Under the pieces are notes generated by a model. It saw only the letters and a list, made by a program, of their open reading frames with translations. It was not told the origin of the DNA and searched no databases. A stretch of 64,000 nucleotides of DNA from assembly GCF_905171765.1 (NCBI RefSeq), contig NC_053398.1, positions 45,476,323 through 45,540,322 of the forward strand, in the 5' to 3' direction. This document shows positions 57,801-64,000 of this stretch, piece by piece; positions within the stretch are counted from its first letter, which is position 1; each line of letters begins with the position of its first letter. The stretch comes from Bufo bufo (taxonomy: Eukaryota > Chordata > Amphibia > Anura > Bufonidae). The translations under genes and the position numbers were made by a program.

Positions 57801-60800
57801 CTATGACCAAAGTATTTGATGTCCCCATTAGACAACAGAATTTATAGACATAAGGAAGTGTAATGTAAATGTCGGCTTATTTCTGCTTCAGACAGACGTT
57901 AAGTGCGTCACAACTGTGCAGGTGAAAAATCCGGACTTTACCAGCTAAGTAATAGCATGTGAGATTGCCTGCATGTCTTTTCTGTATGGGATTTTTATGC
58001 GACTAGTGATGTACCAAATACATTTGTGCGGACCGAAAAATAATAGAAAACTAAGCCAGACTAAAATTATACAATGAATGGTTTTTCGGTGAAAACATAT
58101 TGATGGCTTATTGATAAGGCGTGATTGATGGGCGTCTGAGCTATAAAACTCAGTGAGCCTTGCGGCCTCTTTCATGTTTATTCAGGCACAACTGCGGCAC
58201 ATCTGTTTGCTCTACTCCGCCTGGTACTGCACCTGGTACTGCACTTGGTACTGCACCTGGTACTGCGCCTGGTACTGCACTTGTTACTGCACCTGGTACT
58301 GCGCCTGGTACGGCGCTTGGTACTGCACCTGGTACTGCGCCTGGTACTGCGCCTGGTACTGCACCTGGTACTGCACCTGGTACTGCAATTTAGCCTCATT
58401 CAAGTGAGATGCGCTAGGCTAGCAGTACATGCCAACACCAATTTAAAGGATTTTCTTGGACTTACTTATTGATGACCTATCCTTGGTGCCGGGAGCAGGA
58501 CCCTCGCCGATCAGCTGTTTTTACTTAAAGTGGTTTTGCAAGATTTTTTTAACTGATTACCTACTGTATCCTTTGAATTTTTTTTATCTTGAACCGGAGC
58601 AGCGGCTTTAATTTGCCCACAGCATTCGGCAAATCAGCTCCTCAGCTGTTGCCGGAATGTGCAAAAATGAAATTTGTCAGTGTTTTATGTGGATGAGTTA
58701 AGTAAAACAAACAAGAGGCTGACGTTTAGATGCATGTAATTTGTGCTTAATGAACGAGCATGCATTTGGAAACTGGCAGTGTAAGGGTACCTTCACACTA
58801 GCATTTTTGTCTTCCGGTGTTGAGTTCCGTCACAGGAGCTCAATACCGGAAAAAAATGATCAGTTTTATCCTAATGCATTCTGAATGGAGAGCAGTCTGT
58901 TCAGTATGCATCAGTTCAGTCCCTCTTACGTTTTTTGGCCGGAGAAAATACTGCAACATGCTGCAGTTTTCTCTCCGGCCAAAAATACTGTTCATTTGCC
59001 GGAATGCTGGATCTGGCATTAATTTACATTGAAGTGTATTAGTGCCGGCATTAAGTGTTCTGGCAAAATGGATCCGGCTTTCCGGTCTGCGTATGCGCAG
59101 ACCTTTTAAGATGCAAAAAACATTTATACCGGATCCGTTTTTCTGGATGACACCAGAGAGATGGATCTGGTATTTCAATGCATTTGTCAGATGGATCCGT
59201 ATTCGGATCCGTCTGACAAATGCCATCAGTTTGCGTCCGGATTGCTAGATCCGTCAGGCAGTTCCGGCGACGGAACTGCCTGCCGGAATCCTCTGCCGCA
59301 AGTGTGAAAGTACCCTATTACCTGTAATTCTCTAATACAGGGTGCTCTATAATAACCTTATATTCATGCTAAACTACTGACGTTGTGTATTCTGTAGGAT
59401 TAATATTAATAATCAAGGTTAACCTATTGGTGTCAGACTATACTAGTTTCTCACAGTTATTCCACCGTTAGGCCTCAGTTTATGATAAAAGCATGTTATA
59501 TACACTGAACAAAAATATAAATACAACACTTTTGGTTTTGCTCCCATTTTGCATAAGCTGAACTCAAAGATCTGAAACATTTTCTACATACACAAAAGAC
59601 CCATTACTCTCAAATATTGTTCACAAATCTGTCTAAATCTGTGTTAGTGAGCACTTCTCCTTTGCCGAGATCATCCATCCCACCTCACATGTGTGGCATA
59701 TCAAGGTGCTGATTAGACAGCATGAATATTGCACAGGTGTGCCTTAGACTGCCCACAATAAAAGGCCACTCTGAAATGTGCACAATTTTGCCTTACTGGG
59801 GGGCTCAGAAAACCAGTCAGTATCTGGTGTGGCCACCATTTGACTCACACAGTGCAACACATCTCTGTCACATAGAGTTGATCAGGTTGTTGATTGTGGC
59901 CTGTGGAATGTTGGTCCACTCCTCTTCAATAGCTGTGCGAAGTTGCAGAATATTGGCAGGAACTGGAACACGCTGTCGTAAACGCCGATCCAGAGCATCC
60001 CAAACATGCTCAATGGGTGACATGTCCGGTGAGTATGCTGGCCATGCAAGAACTGGGATGTTTTCAGATTCCAGGAATTGTGCACAGATCCTTGCAATAT
60101 GGGGCCGTGCATTATAATGCTGCAACTTGAGGTGATGGTTGTGGATGAATGGCACAACAATGGGCCTCAGGATCTCGTCACGGTATCTCTGTGCATTCAA
60201 AATGCCATCAATAAATGCACCTGTGTTCATTGTCCATAACATACGCCTGCCCATACCATAACCCCACCACCACCATGGGCCACTCCATGACGTCAGCAAA
60301 CCGCCCACCCACACGACGCCACACACGCTGTCTTCCATCTGCCCTAAACAGTGAAAACAGGGACTCATCCGTGAACATAACGCCTCTCCAACATGCCAAA
60401 CGCCATCGAATGTGAGCATTTGCCCACTCAAGTCAGTTACGACGACGAACTGCAGTCAGGTCCAGACCCCGATGAGGACGAGCATGCAGATGAACTTCCC
60501 TGAGACGGTCTCTGATAGTTTGTACAGAAATTCTTTGGTTATGCAAACAGATTGTTGCTGCAGCTGTCTGGGTGGCTGGTCTCAGACGATCATGGAGGTG
60601 AACTCGCTGGATGCGGAGGTCCCGGGCTGGTGTGGTTACACGTGGTCTGCGGTTGTTAGGCCAGTTGGATGTACTGCCAAATTCTGTGAAACGCCTTTGG
60701 AGATGGCTTATGGTAGAGAAATGAACATTCATTGCACAGCAACAGCTCTGGTAGACATTCCTGCAGTCAGCATGCCAATTGCACGCTCCCTAAAACGTTG

Positions 60801-63275
60801 CGACATCTATGTCATTGTGCTGTGTGATCAAACTGCACATTTCAGAGTGGCCTTTTATTGTGGGCAGTCTAAGGCACACCTGTGCAATATTCATGCTGTC
60901 TAATCAGCACCTTGATATGCCACACCTGTATGGTGGGATGGATGATCTCGGCAAAGGAGAAGTGCTCACTAACACAGATTTAGACAGATTTGTGAACAAT
61001 ATTTGAGAGTATCGGGGTCTTTTGTGTATGTAGAAAATGTTTCAGATCTTTGAGTTAAGCTCATGCAAAATGGGTGCAAAAAAGAAAGTGTTACGTTTAT
61101 ATTTTTGTTCAGTATATATTATGTCTTACACAAATACACCACCATCATAGTGTGAATCTTCATGTCACAAGACAGGTACACTCCTGGTTGGCTTTCAGCC
61201 TCATACAGCTATATTGGAGTATGATGTCAGAGTGCTGCAAAACTCATCATGCAGTCATGTCTCAGGCAGATATGTAAATGACTACAGGTGTGGTTTGATT
61301 AGATACTGGGTCTTGCACAAAAGTGCTTCCCCCACTGCTCTATAAAAATGCTCTAAGAGGCTACTTTTGGGTAGTGTACCACTGTGTGAGAGATCATTGA
61401 CTGCTACACATGCCTCTATGACGCACACAAAGACAATTTGCATGTTTGATGAATGGTTCGCCATCTAGGCCATTCTGAGCTAGCTGTTAGAAGGTGTTGG
61501 CAGCTTCTACAATTTTGTTGTCTACCATCCAGACATGGGTAGCACAGTCATTACACACCCATGTCTCTGCCTGGACCATTTCCAGGCACCCAGCAGAAGG
61601 AAATTTGGCGTCACGGTGCTCATTACATGTCCTGCCCTTGATAGCCAGCCATTGTCACCTTTGTTTTCAGTATTGTCATGAATGGAAAACCTGGACTGCT
61701 ACGGACTGGAACTGTATTGTCTTTAAAGACAAATTCAGGAACTGTTTGGAATCCAAAAATGGTTGGGTTTGAGTATGGAGGCCTCTTGATGAGCATTTCA
61801 ATCCTGCCTTTGCTGTGGAGTAATTTTGAGCAAATCGAGCTTCGGATCAGGGATTCGAAGTTGATTCCTTCGGTTTTAATGCTGTCTCTGTACAGCATTA
61901 AAATGTATTGCCTCCATGTAGGCAAACTTCGTTTCACCTGAAGTCGCGTGAGACTACTAAATTAATTCAGTAATCACATCTGTGTCTCTAAAAACATTTT
62001 AAAATTACAATCTGAAGTCGATTTGGTATCAAGGTATCAGCCGGTACCAAGCCCAACTTTAGATTGCTATTTTAAAATGTTTTTAAGGAGGCGGATGTGA
62101 TTACCAAATTACTTCACCAAAGTCTCGTGCAACTTTGGGTGAAACGAATTTTGCCTACACGGAGGCAATACATTTTAATGCTGTACACGGAGACAGCATT
62201 AAAACCGAAGTGTTTGAATGAATCTCTGATCCGAAGCTCGATTCACTCAACACTACTGTGGAGTAATACATTGCCCCAACTGCTGATATGATTATCTGGG
62301 GAGCCATCGAATACGATAGTCGGTCACACCTAGTGGTGGTACGAGGGATACTAACATCTCAGTTATGTTGCTGAGCTTCCAGATGGCATTTCCAGCAGGA
62401 TAATGCTCTCTCACACATAGCAAGTCTTTCCCAGACTGTAACACTTCCGTGGCCGCTTGGTCGCCAGATTTATCACCAATCCAGCTTTTTTGGGACCAGC
62501 TGGGACGCCAGCTTCCGAAAACCTACCAGTGTACATGATCTACAGACCCAACTGCAACATCTGTGGGCAAATGTGCTGCAGGATACCATATGAAAGCTGT
62601 ATGCCTCCATGCCCAACAGTATCTCATCTTGTATGAAGGCTAGAGCCGTCCCAAAAAGGTCCTAAAACCTCCTTTCATTTATATAGTTTTCCCAAATCAA
62701 CTTATCCTTTCGCTCTAGTATTGTAATCACTTACACATATCATCATTACAATCAAGTTTCATTCCAACAACCCCTACTGGGTTGTCAATTAATGTGTATA
62801 TTCATATATATGGCTGTTGGTACTTTCAGCACACAGCATCCAATACTTCTTCTTGCAATGCTTGTTTTGGTACCCGAAAGCTGCATGGTTCCTGTGCTTT
62901 CTGGAAGACACCAAGCAGAACCATCTACTGTGCAGCACACAAGTTACTGCTAACACTTCAGTACACGGTATAGTCGTCACCCAGACTGCAGCAAGACAAC
63001 CACAGTTGATAAGATTAAAAAAAAAATCTTCATTGGCTTAAGTTATATTATTTCCGAAACAGAGATCCTTTTTTTTTGCCTGAACATTTTGGGAAAAAGT
63101 TGGATGGATGGATAAGTCTCTGTTTCTCTGTGATTTTTCTTCCTCCCTTAGGTGGAGTCAACAGTTAAAAGACTGCAGGACAGATACAAGGGCCCGGAGC
63201 CATCTGACCTGGTTGAACTTGTGGAAGGAGAACAGTTCTTTGCAACATTTGAACAAGGTCTAAAGTTGTATTCAG
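39632..63275 (+). CDS. pidd1: p53-induced death domain protein 1, 3' part beyond the window
   Basis: PIDD1 senses DNA damage and extra centrosomes. Its self-cleaved products assemble with RAIDD and caspase-2 (PIDDosome) or with RIP1 and NEMO for NF-kappaB. Eleven coding exons join in phase: 39632-39890, 42323-42736, 43103-43309, 46314-46368, 47601-47802, 53273-53407, 54042-54218, 54309-54456, 54541-54676, 55068-55218, 63152-63275. They give about 669 residues: an N-terminal segment, seven leucine-rich repeats (about 105-270), two ZU5-type domains, and the UPA region. HF/S motifs at Ser435 (HFSWFLVV) and Ser577 (HFSWYWLWY) correspond to the two human autocleavage sites. The death domain is not in the window. 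All splice sites are GT/AG and no lesion is present, so the gene looks functional. Confidence 0.96.
39891..42322 (+). other. pidd1: pidd1 intron 1 (after first coding exon)
   Basis: It holds a palindromic MITE at about 41229-41606 with GGTGGGTTTACACGACGTGA and CGTGTAAACCCACC ends, and a similar one at about 40335-40620. A pyrimidine-rich stretch (40800-41045) with repeated CTCTGACCTTG-like words looks like the 3' part of an LTR or other decayed repeat. No RNA gene was recognised. Confidence 0.5.
42323..42736 (+). CDS. pidd1: pidd1 exon 2 (LRRs 1-5)
   Basis: Acceptor ATACTTCTCAG. The exon begins GGHLRDDYGRC and encodes five leucine-rich repeats (LRHLDLSFNNFLELP, LTTLHLGYNHLKALP, LTDLLLMSNQLEELP, LVKMDLSENKLASLP, CADLYLSENILANLP). 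Donor GTAAGT at 42737. An earlier AG near 42297 would give a frame with extra residues and fits the family less well. Confidence 0.92.
43103..43309 (+). CDS. pidd1: pidd1 exon 3 (LRRs 6-7)
   Basis: Acceptor TTTCATATAG. It encodes LQQLYLHNNVLVAVP and LTRLDLQNNRLRTVP, then the repeat cap VYLQGNPIGE. Donor GTAAAA at 43310. Confidence 0.92.
43352..43758. repeat. Foldback repeat family A, complete, in pidd1 intron 3
   Basis: Ends GACCTCCTGCACACGAACGT and ACGTTCGTGTGCAGGAGGCC. The interior has GGACCCATTCACTTCAATGG and a GATAGAACATGTCCTATC stem. ORFs on both strands here are by-products. Confidence 0.82.
43847..44187. repeat. TTAA-type MITE
   Basis: TTTAAAGAGGACCCATCACC and ACAGGTCCTCTTTAA with TTAA at both sides. 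Inner words CAGACATG and ACTTGTATCCTAAG / inverse AAGTACTT suggest a foldback. Confidence 0.75.
44944..45282. repeat. TTAA-type MITE, first of a back-to-back pair
   Basis: TTAAAGGGGTTCTCTGGGCT and GCCCGGAGAACCTCTTTAA, inverted ends, 339 bp, with arms CATATTGATGACCTATCC folding back. Its right TTAA (45279-45282) is also the left TTAA of the next element. Confidence 0.85.
45279..45729. repeat. Palindromic TTAA-type MITE, second of the pair
   Basis: Ends TTAAATTGGTTCTGCAGTTT and AAACTGCAGAACCCCTTTAA. The two arms of about 200 bp are almost perfect inverted copies, including the words AGATCATCAGCATCTGATCG and TGGCCCAGTGACATCACGAC. Long G and C runs near 45347 and 45648 lie at symmetrical places. 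Confidence 0.88.
46314..46368 (+). CDS. pidd1: pidd1 exon 4, linker
   Basis: 55 bp encoding DESQSLDLKEIYVKPEDK between acceptor TTTTCTTCAG and donor GTAAGT. It is a poorly conserved linker between LRR and ZU5 domains. The exact 2+51+2 phase match to both neighbours and the perfect splice sites support it. Confidence 0.8.
46771..47040. repeat. Family-A-like repeat interrupted by a small hAT MITE
   Basis: The right end GTCGTGTGCATGAGGC is cut by the insertion at 46941-47029 and resumes CATGAGGCCTTAC. The left end of the outer repeat is not sharply defined. Confidence 0.6.
46941..47029. mobile_element. 89-bp hAT-type MITE with perfect 8-bp target duplication
   Basis: Ends CAGGGGCGTAGCTA and TAGCTACGCCCCTG are perfect inverted repeats. 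CATGAGGC lies on both sides (46933-46940 and 47030-47037). The 8-bp duplication and CAG...CTG ends are diagnostic of hAT-type insertion. Confidence 0.92.
47601..47802 (+). CDS. pidd1: pidd1 exon 5 (first ZU5 domain)
   Basis: Acceptor ATGTTCTCAG. It encodes SFCVTPDGCWVFLPHGFHLR, then FPPRAV, YYQILLPDQQHVRLGHHDVL and LELQPHGIQF, the ZU5 core. Donor GTAAGG at 47803. The usual 'FPAGA' of ZU5 domains reads FPPRA. Confidence 0.92.
48139..48243. repeat. 15-bp tandem repeat, seven copies
   Basis: Unit GGTCTCTGCTGCACT, with one base change in the fourth copy. Confidence 0.95.
48481..48735. repeat. 24-bp tandem repeat, about ten and a half copies
   Basis: The unit TGTCAGCCCCCCATGTCAGC plus CATA recurs with minimal change. 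It is open in all three plus-strand frames because the unit length is a multiple of three, which produces spurious repetitive ORFs. Confidence 0.95.
49185..49850. repeat. Left arm of a large inverted duplication
   Basis: About 650 bp is present in inverted orientation at 52117-52790. Matched words include GTGCAGCAGACACCCTATAC, TTCCATGGTGCTTTACATCA and TAACTCCTTTTGCTTAATAA. The arms differ by scattered substitutions and small indels. Confidence 0.85.
49872..50355. repeat. Foldback repeat family B
   Basis: Ends TAGGCCACTTTCACCCTTCC and GCAAGTGGGAACGTAGCCTC. The interior has CATTCTGAATGGAAAG and AATGTAACTCAATGG stems. Confidence 0.65.
50485..50917. repeat. TTAA-type MITE
   Basis: TTAAAGGGGTTGCCCGGCTC at the left, GGCCCCGACAACCCATTTAA at the right, with TTAA targets. 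Inner stems around CTCCCATTCACTTGAATAGGAG. Confidence 0.65.
51142..51780. repeat. Possible solo LTR or other retroelement piece
   Basis: The block begins TGTCACGAGGGTATCAAGAG and ends near CTCTGTGTCACGTATGTG. It is unlike its surroundings in base composition (C- and T-rich) and has no foldback structure. No coding region or clear target duplication was found, so an LTR identity is only a suggestion. Confidence 0.3.
52117..52790. repeat. Right arm of a large inverted duplication
   Basis: Counterpart of 49185-49850. It ends near TTGATGTTTTTATATGTTCT, opposite the AACATAAATTACGCC side of the left arm. The intervening 2.3 kb holds unrelated repeats. Confidence 0.85.
53273..53407 (+). CDS. pidd1: pidd1 exon 6
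   Basis: Acceptor TTTTACCATAG. It encodes DVEINIPFAFLKPVPKREVV, IRTFTDGSG and TDLSTTIKERSLHE. The donor GTGGGA at 53408 is weak, but it is the only one that keeps phase and gives the same length to HFSW as the mammalian protein; GTCACT at 53394 is an alternative but shifts the frame. Confidence 0.85.
53543..53865. mobile_element. hAT-type MITE
   Basis: Ends CAGTGATGGCGAACCT and AGGTTCGCCACCAATG are imperfect inverted repeats. GACTAGAT (53535-53542) and GACCAGAC (53866-53873) are a decayed 8-bp duplication (6 of 8). It lies between pidd1 exons 6 and 7. Confidence 0.7.
54042..54218 (+). CDS. pidd1: pidd1 exon 7 (first autocleavage site, start of second ZU5)
   Basis: Acceptor TATAAAAACAG, weak pyrimidine tract. 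It encodes MLASCKTAHFSWFLVVSRLA, in which HF/S435 is the equivalent of the human Ser446 site. VRVEFPPGATAET-like sequence opens the second ZU5 domain (QNIRVEFPPGATAETRTVCM). Donor GTCAGT. Confidence 0.92.
54309..54456 (+). CDS. pidd1: pidd1 exon 8
   Basis: Acceptor CATGTTAG. It encodes VLPVSKKMLERITGDSESST and SPLLCLSQSSAANFLNPVKI, then QLPLPAGVTG, second ZU5 domain. Donor GTCAGA. Confidence 0.92.
54541..54676 (+). CDS. pidd1: pidd1 exon 9 (ends in the second autocleavage site)
   Basis: Acceptor ATCTTTGCAG. It encodes DTLDHSRLYLLHGDPRAQTW, TDITNQVVLQITHIYAHFQV and DHFSW. The Trp codon is split over the junction with the next exon. Ser577 is the equivalent of human Ser588. Donor GTGAGC. Confidence 0.93.
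55068..55218 (+). CDS. pidd1: pidd1 exon 10 (UPA domain)
   Basis: Acceptor TTTCTTTAAG. It encodes YWLWYTTKSYVGELAKNVYK, RLRMYQVNFVALQRKRDPEQ and VLLQCVPKHK, the start of the UPA fold that mediates assembly. Donor GTACAA. Confidence 0.93.
55648..56643. repeat. MITE with CATAAGACGCACC ends, split by a family-B foldback
   Basis: Left end TTTCCACATCATAAGACGCA and right end TGCATCTTATGGTGTGGAAA are inverted. Between them a complete family-B foldback has inserted (about 55832-56315). Degraded relatives of the ends occur at 10852-11221 and at 48244-48300. Confidence 0.65.
55832..56315. repeat. Foldback repeat family B
   Basis: Ends TAGGCTACTTTCACACTAGC and GCTAGTGTGAAAGTATTCC. GGATCCGTC blocks in both orientations and a CCATTGAAAGTCATTGG stem. 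Confidence 0.75.
56695..57051. repeat. TTAA-type MITE, first of three in a row
   Basis: TTAACGGGAGCCTGCCACCT and AGGTGACAGGCTCCCTTTAA with the inner inverted words AAATCCGGTCCTCTAATCCT and AGGATTAGAGGACCGGATTT. Confidence 0.82.
57048..57267. repeat. TTAA-type MITE, second of three in a row
   Basis: TTAAAGGGCTATTCTCATCA and GGCATAGCATACCTCTTTAA are imperfect inverted ends. Both TTAA motifs are shared with the neighbouring elements. Confidence 0.65.
57264..57771. repeat. TTAA-type MITE, third of three in a row
   Basis: TTAAAGATAACCTGTCATTA and ATGACAGGATCCCTTTAA. The arms include AAGTAAGTGGTTGCCGAGAA and TTCTCAGCAACCACTTACTT, and CCTGGAAAAGAGTC and GACTCTTTTCCAGG, so most of the 508 bp folds back. 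Confidence 0.85.
58217..58388. repeat. 12-bp tandem repeat, about fourteen copies
   Basis: Unit CTGGTACTGCAC with C/T/G variation at two sites. It is open in several frames on both strands as the unit is a multiple of three. The products (GTAPGTAPGTA and others) are artefacts. Confidence 0.95.
58785..59317. repeat. Foldback repeat family B
   Basis: Ends AAGGGTACCTTCACACTAGC and GCAAGTGTGAAAGTACCCTA. Inner GGATCCG and CCGGAATxC blocks. Confidence 0.75.
59503..61114 (-). mobile_element. Tc1/mariner-like element in pidd1 intron 10
   Basis: Ends CACTGAACAAAAATATAAAT and GTTTATATTTTTGTTCAGTA lie in TA-rich flanks. Extended subterminal inverted arms include GATCTGAAACATTTTCTACA and TGTAGAAAATGTTTCAGATC. 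The length of 1.6 kb and the transposase on the minus strand make it a structurally complete copy. Confidence 0.85.
59868..60732 (-). pseudogene. Tc1-like transposase, frame-broken
   Basis: The minus strand gives the DNA-binding half (NVHFSTISHLQRRFTEFGST, VTTPARDLRIQRVHLHDR, RISVQTIRDRLREVHLHA) and, after breaks near 60432 and 60280, the catalytic half. That half has VMFTDESLFSLFRADG (first Asp), HYNARPHIARICAQFLES (the usual Asp of the QDNARPH block reads Tyr-Asn) and YSPDMSPIEHVWDALDRRL (Glu). The loss of the second Asp and the frame breaks make it inactive. Confidence 0.8.
61450..62660 (+). pseudogene. Old Tc1-like transposase relic, split by a MITE
   Basis: The plus strand reads as a decayed Tc1-like transposase. 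Before the MITE stands WTATDWNCIVFKDKFRNCLE (first Asp region). After it come VMIWGAIEYDSRSHLVVVRG-like sequence, FQQDNALSHIA (second Asp) and LYASMPNSISSCMKARA near the C-terminus. Many stops and frame breaks. It differs from the three other Tc1-like lineages in the window. Confidence 0.7.
61821..62255. mobile_element. Foldback MITE inside the Tc1 relic, perfect 8-bp target duplication
   Basis: Related to 17902-18330. It begins TAATTTTGAGCAAATCGAGC and ends GATTCACTCAACACTA. CTGTGGAG is present at 61813-61820 and 62256-62263. Arms CTTCGGTTTTAATGCTGTCT and AGACAGCATTAAAACCGAAG are inverted. The 8-bp duplication fits a hAT-type element. Confidence 0.88.
63152..63275 (+). CDS. pidd1: pidd1 exon 11
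   Basis: Acceptor TCTTCCTCCCTTAG. It encodes VESTVKRLQDRYKGPEPSDL, VELVEGEQFFATFEQGLKLY and S. Donor GTATAC at 63276. It is 7.9 kb away from exon 10, the longest intron between coding exons of pidd1. The next exon lies outside the window. Confidence 0.92.
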
Positions 63276-63329
63276 GTATACTTGCCTGTGATATACCAGA
63301 GCCTACTATAGTCTTTCCTTCTCTTCCTT

Positions 63330-63645
63330 AAGGGCTCATGCACACGAACGTGTGCGGCCCACAAACACCGGGTCCGGAATATACACAATATATCACAGAT
63401 GTGGACCCATTCATTTGAACTGGTCCACAATCTGCAAGATACGGAGCGGAGACAGGGAGCGGAAGTCCATGGAAGCACTACGGAGCGCTTCTGTGGGATT
63501 TCTGTCTGGGCCTCTGCACCACAAAAAATAGAACATGTTCGGACTGAATCTAGAACATGTTCGGACTGGTTCTAGCGGATCCGCATCTGCAAATGGCGGG
63601 CACGTGGCCCGGGGCCCATGCATCGTGGACCGCTATTTGCTATTG
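63330..63645. repeat. Foldback repeat family A
   Basis: Left end AAGGGCTCATGCACACGAAC, GGACCCATTCATTTGAACTG stem and AATAGAACATGTTCGGACTG blocks. The right end meets the next repeat and is not sharply visible. Confidence 0.6.
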
Positions 63646-64000
63646 CTTAGGCCCCTTTACACTTACAGGAGGTTGACGATCATTGGAAAGGAATCATTCC
63701 CTCTCGGCAATCGCCTTCTTGGCAGTGGAAGAGAACTCAGTATGTGGAGGAGAGATCACTGATGCCATCGCTCGTCCCCCTACACAAACTAGTTGTTTGC
63801 CAGCAGCAGAGGCTTTAGATACCACAATCTGCTGCCGGCAAATAATGATTTAGGTGTCCACACTAACGATTGTGATACCTGATGAACAAGCGTTTTGCTC
63901 ATTCATCGGGTAATCGACGGCACCTTTACAGCGGCAGATTATCGCTAACGAGCATTAGTGCTAATCGGCCCAAACATCGGGCAGTGTAAAGTGGCCTTTA
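63643..64000. repeat. Foldback MITE with GGCCxxTTTACACT ends
   Basis: Left end TAGGCCCCTTTACACTTACA and right end AGTGTAAAGTGGCCTTTA are inverted, so the copy appears complete up to the window edge. Related pieces occur at 38500-38780, 40335-40620 and 41229-41606. Confidence 0.65.

Noticed and set aside
58153..58472. Low-complexity ORFs (GTAP repeats, WYCT repeats) on both strands
   Set aside because: By-products of the 12-bp tandem repeat in a pidd1 intron.

Overview
The window is vertebrate nuclear DNA, most likely from an anuran amphibian (frog or toad). The evidence is spliced vertebrate genes with long introns, very dense foldback DNA transposons with TTAA ends (the T2/Kolobok type known from Xenopus), DIRS-type tyrosine-recombinase retrotransposons, Tc1-like and hAT elements, and fragments resembling L1-Tx1 and CR1/L2 LINEs. 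The species cannot be fixed from the sequence alone.

Two real genes are visible, arranged head to head. rplp2 (ribosomal stalk protein P2) is on the minus strand: four coding exons lie between 16217 and 26799, a probable non-coding first exon lies at about 30444-30523, and together they give a complete 115-residue protein. pidd1 (p53-induced death domain protein 1) is on the plus strand: eleven coding exons lie between 39632 and 63275 and encode about 669 residues. These cover seven leucine-rich repeats, two ZU5-type domains with both HF/S self-cleavage sites, and most of the UPA region. The rest, including the death domain, lies beyond the right edge. The same head-to-head pair occurs in mammals. 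The block at about 30515-30725 carries YY1-like and ZNF143-like motifs and a 38-bp triplication, and looks like their shared CpG-rich promoter.

Layout: 1-16 kb is gene-free and holds a DIRS relic with a foldback around it (2.5-7.8 kb), a second truncated DIRS relic in the other orientation (8.3-10.4 kb), two adjacent Tc1-like elements (11.6-14.1 kb) and several foldback repeats. 16-30.5 kb is rplp2, whose introns are swollen by palindromic MITEs. 30.7-39.5 kb lies between the promoter and the first coding exon of pidd1 and is probably its first intron; it carries LINE fragments and foldback repeats. 39.5-64 kb is pidd1, with introns filled by MITEs, a complete hAT element with an 8-bp target duplication, a large inverted duplication (49.2/52.8 kb), a third Tc1-like element and a Tc1-like relic split by a MITE.

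I found no CRISPR array, bacterial operon, tRNA or rRNA gene. The most unusual material is structural: long near-perfect palindromes, chains of TTAA elements that share their target site, and nested insertions whose order can be read. I saw no convincing undescribed gene system.
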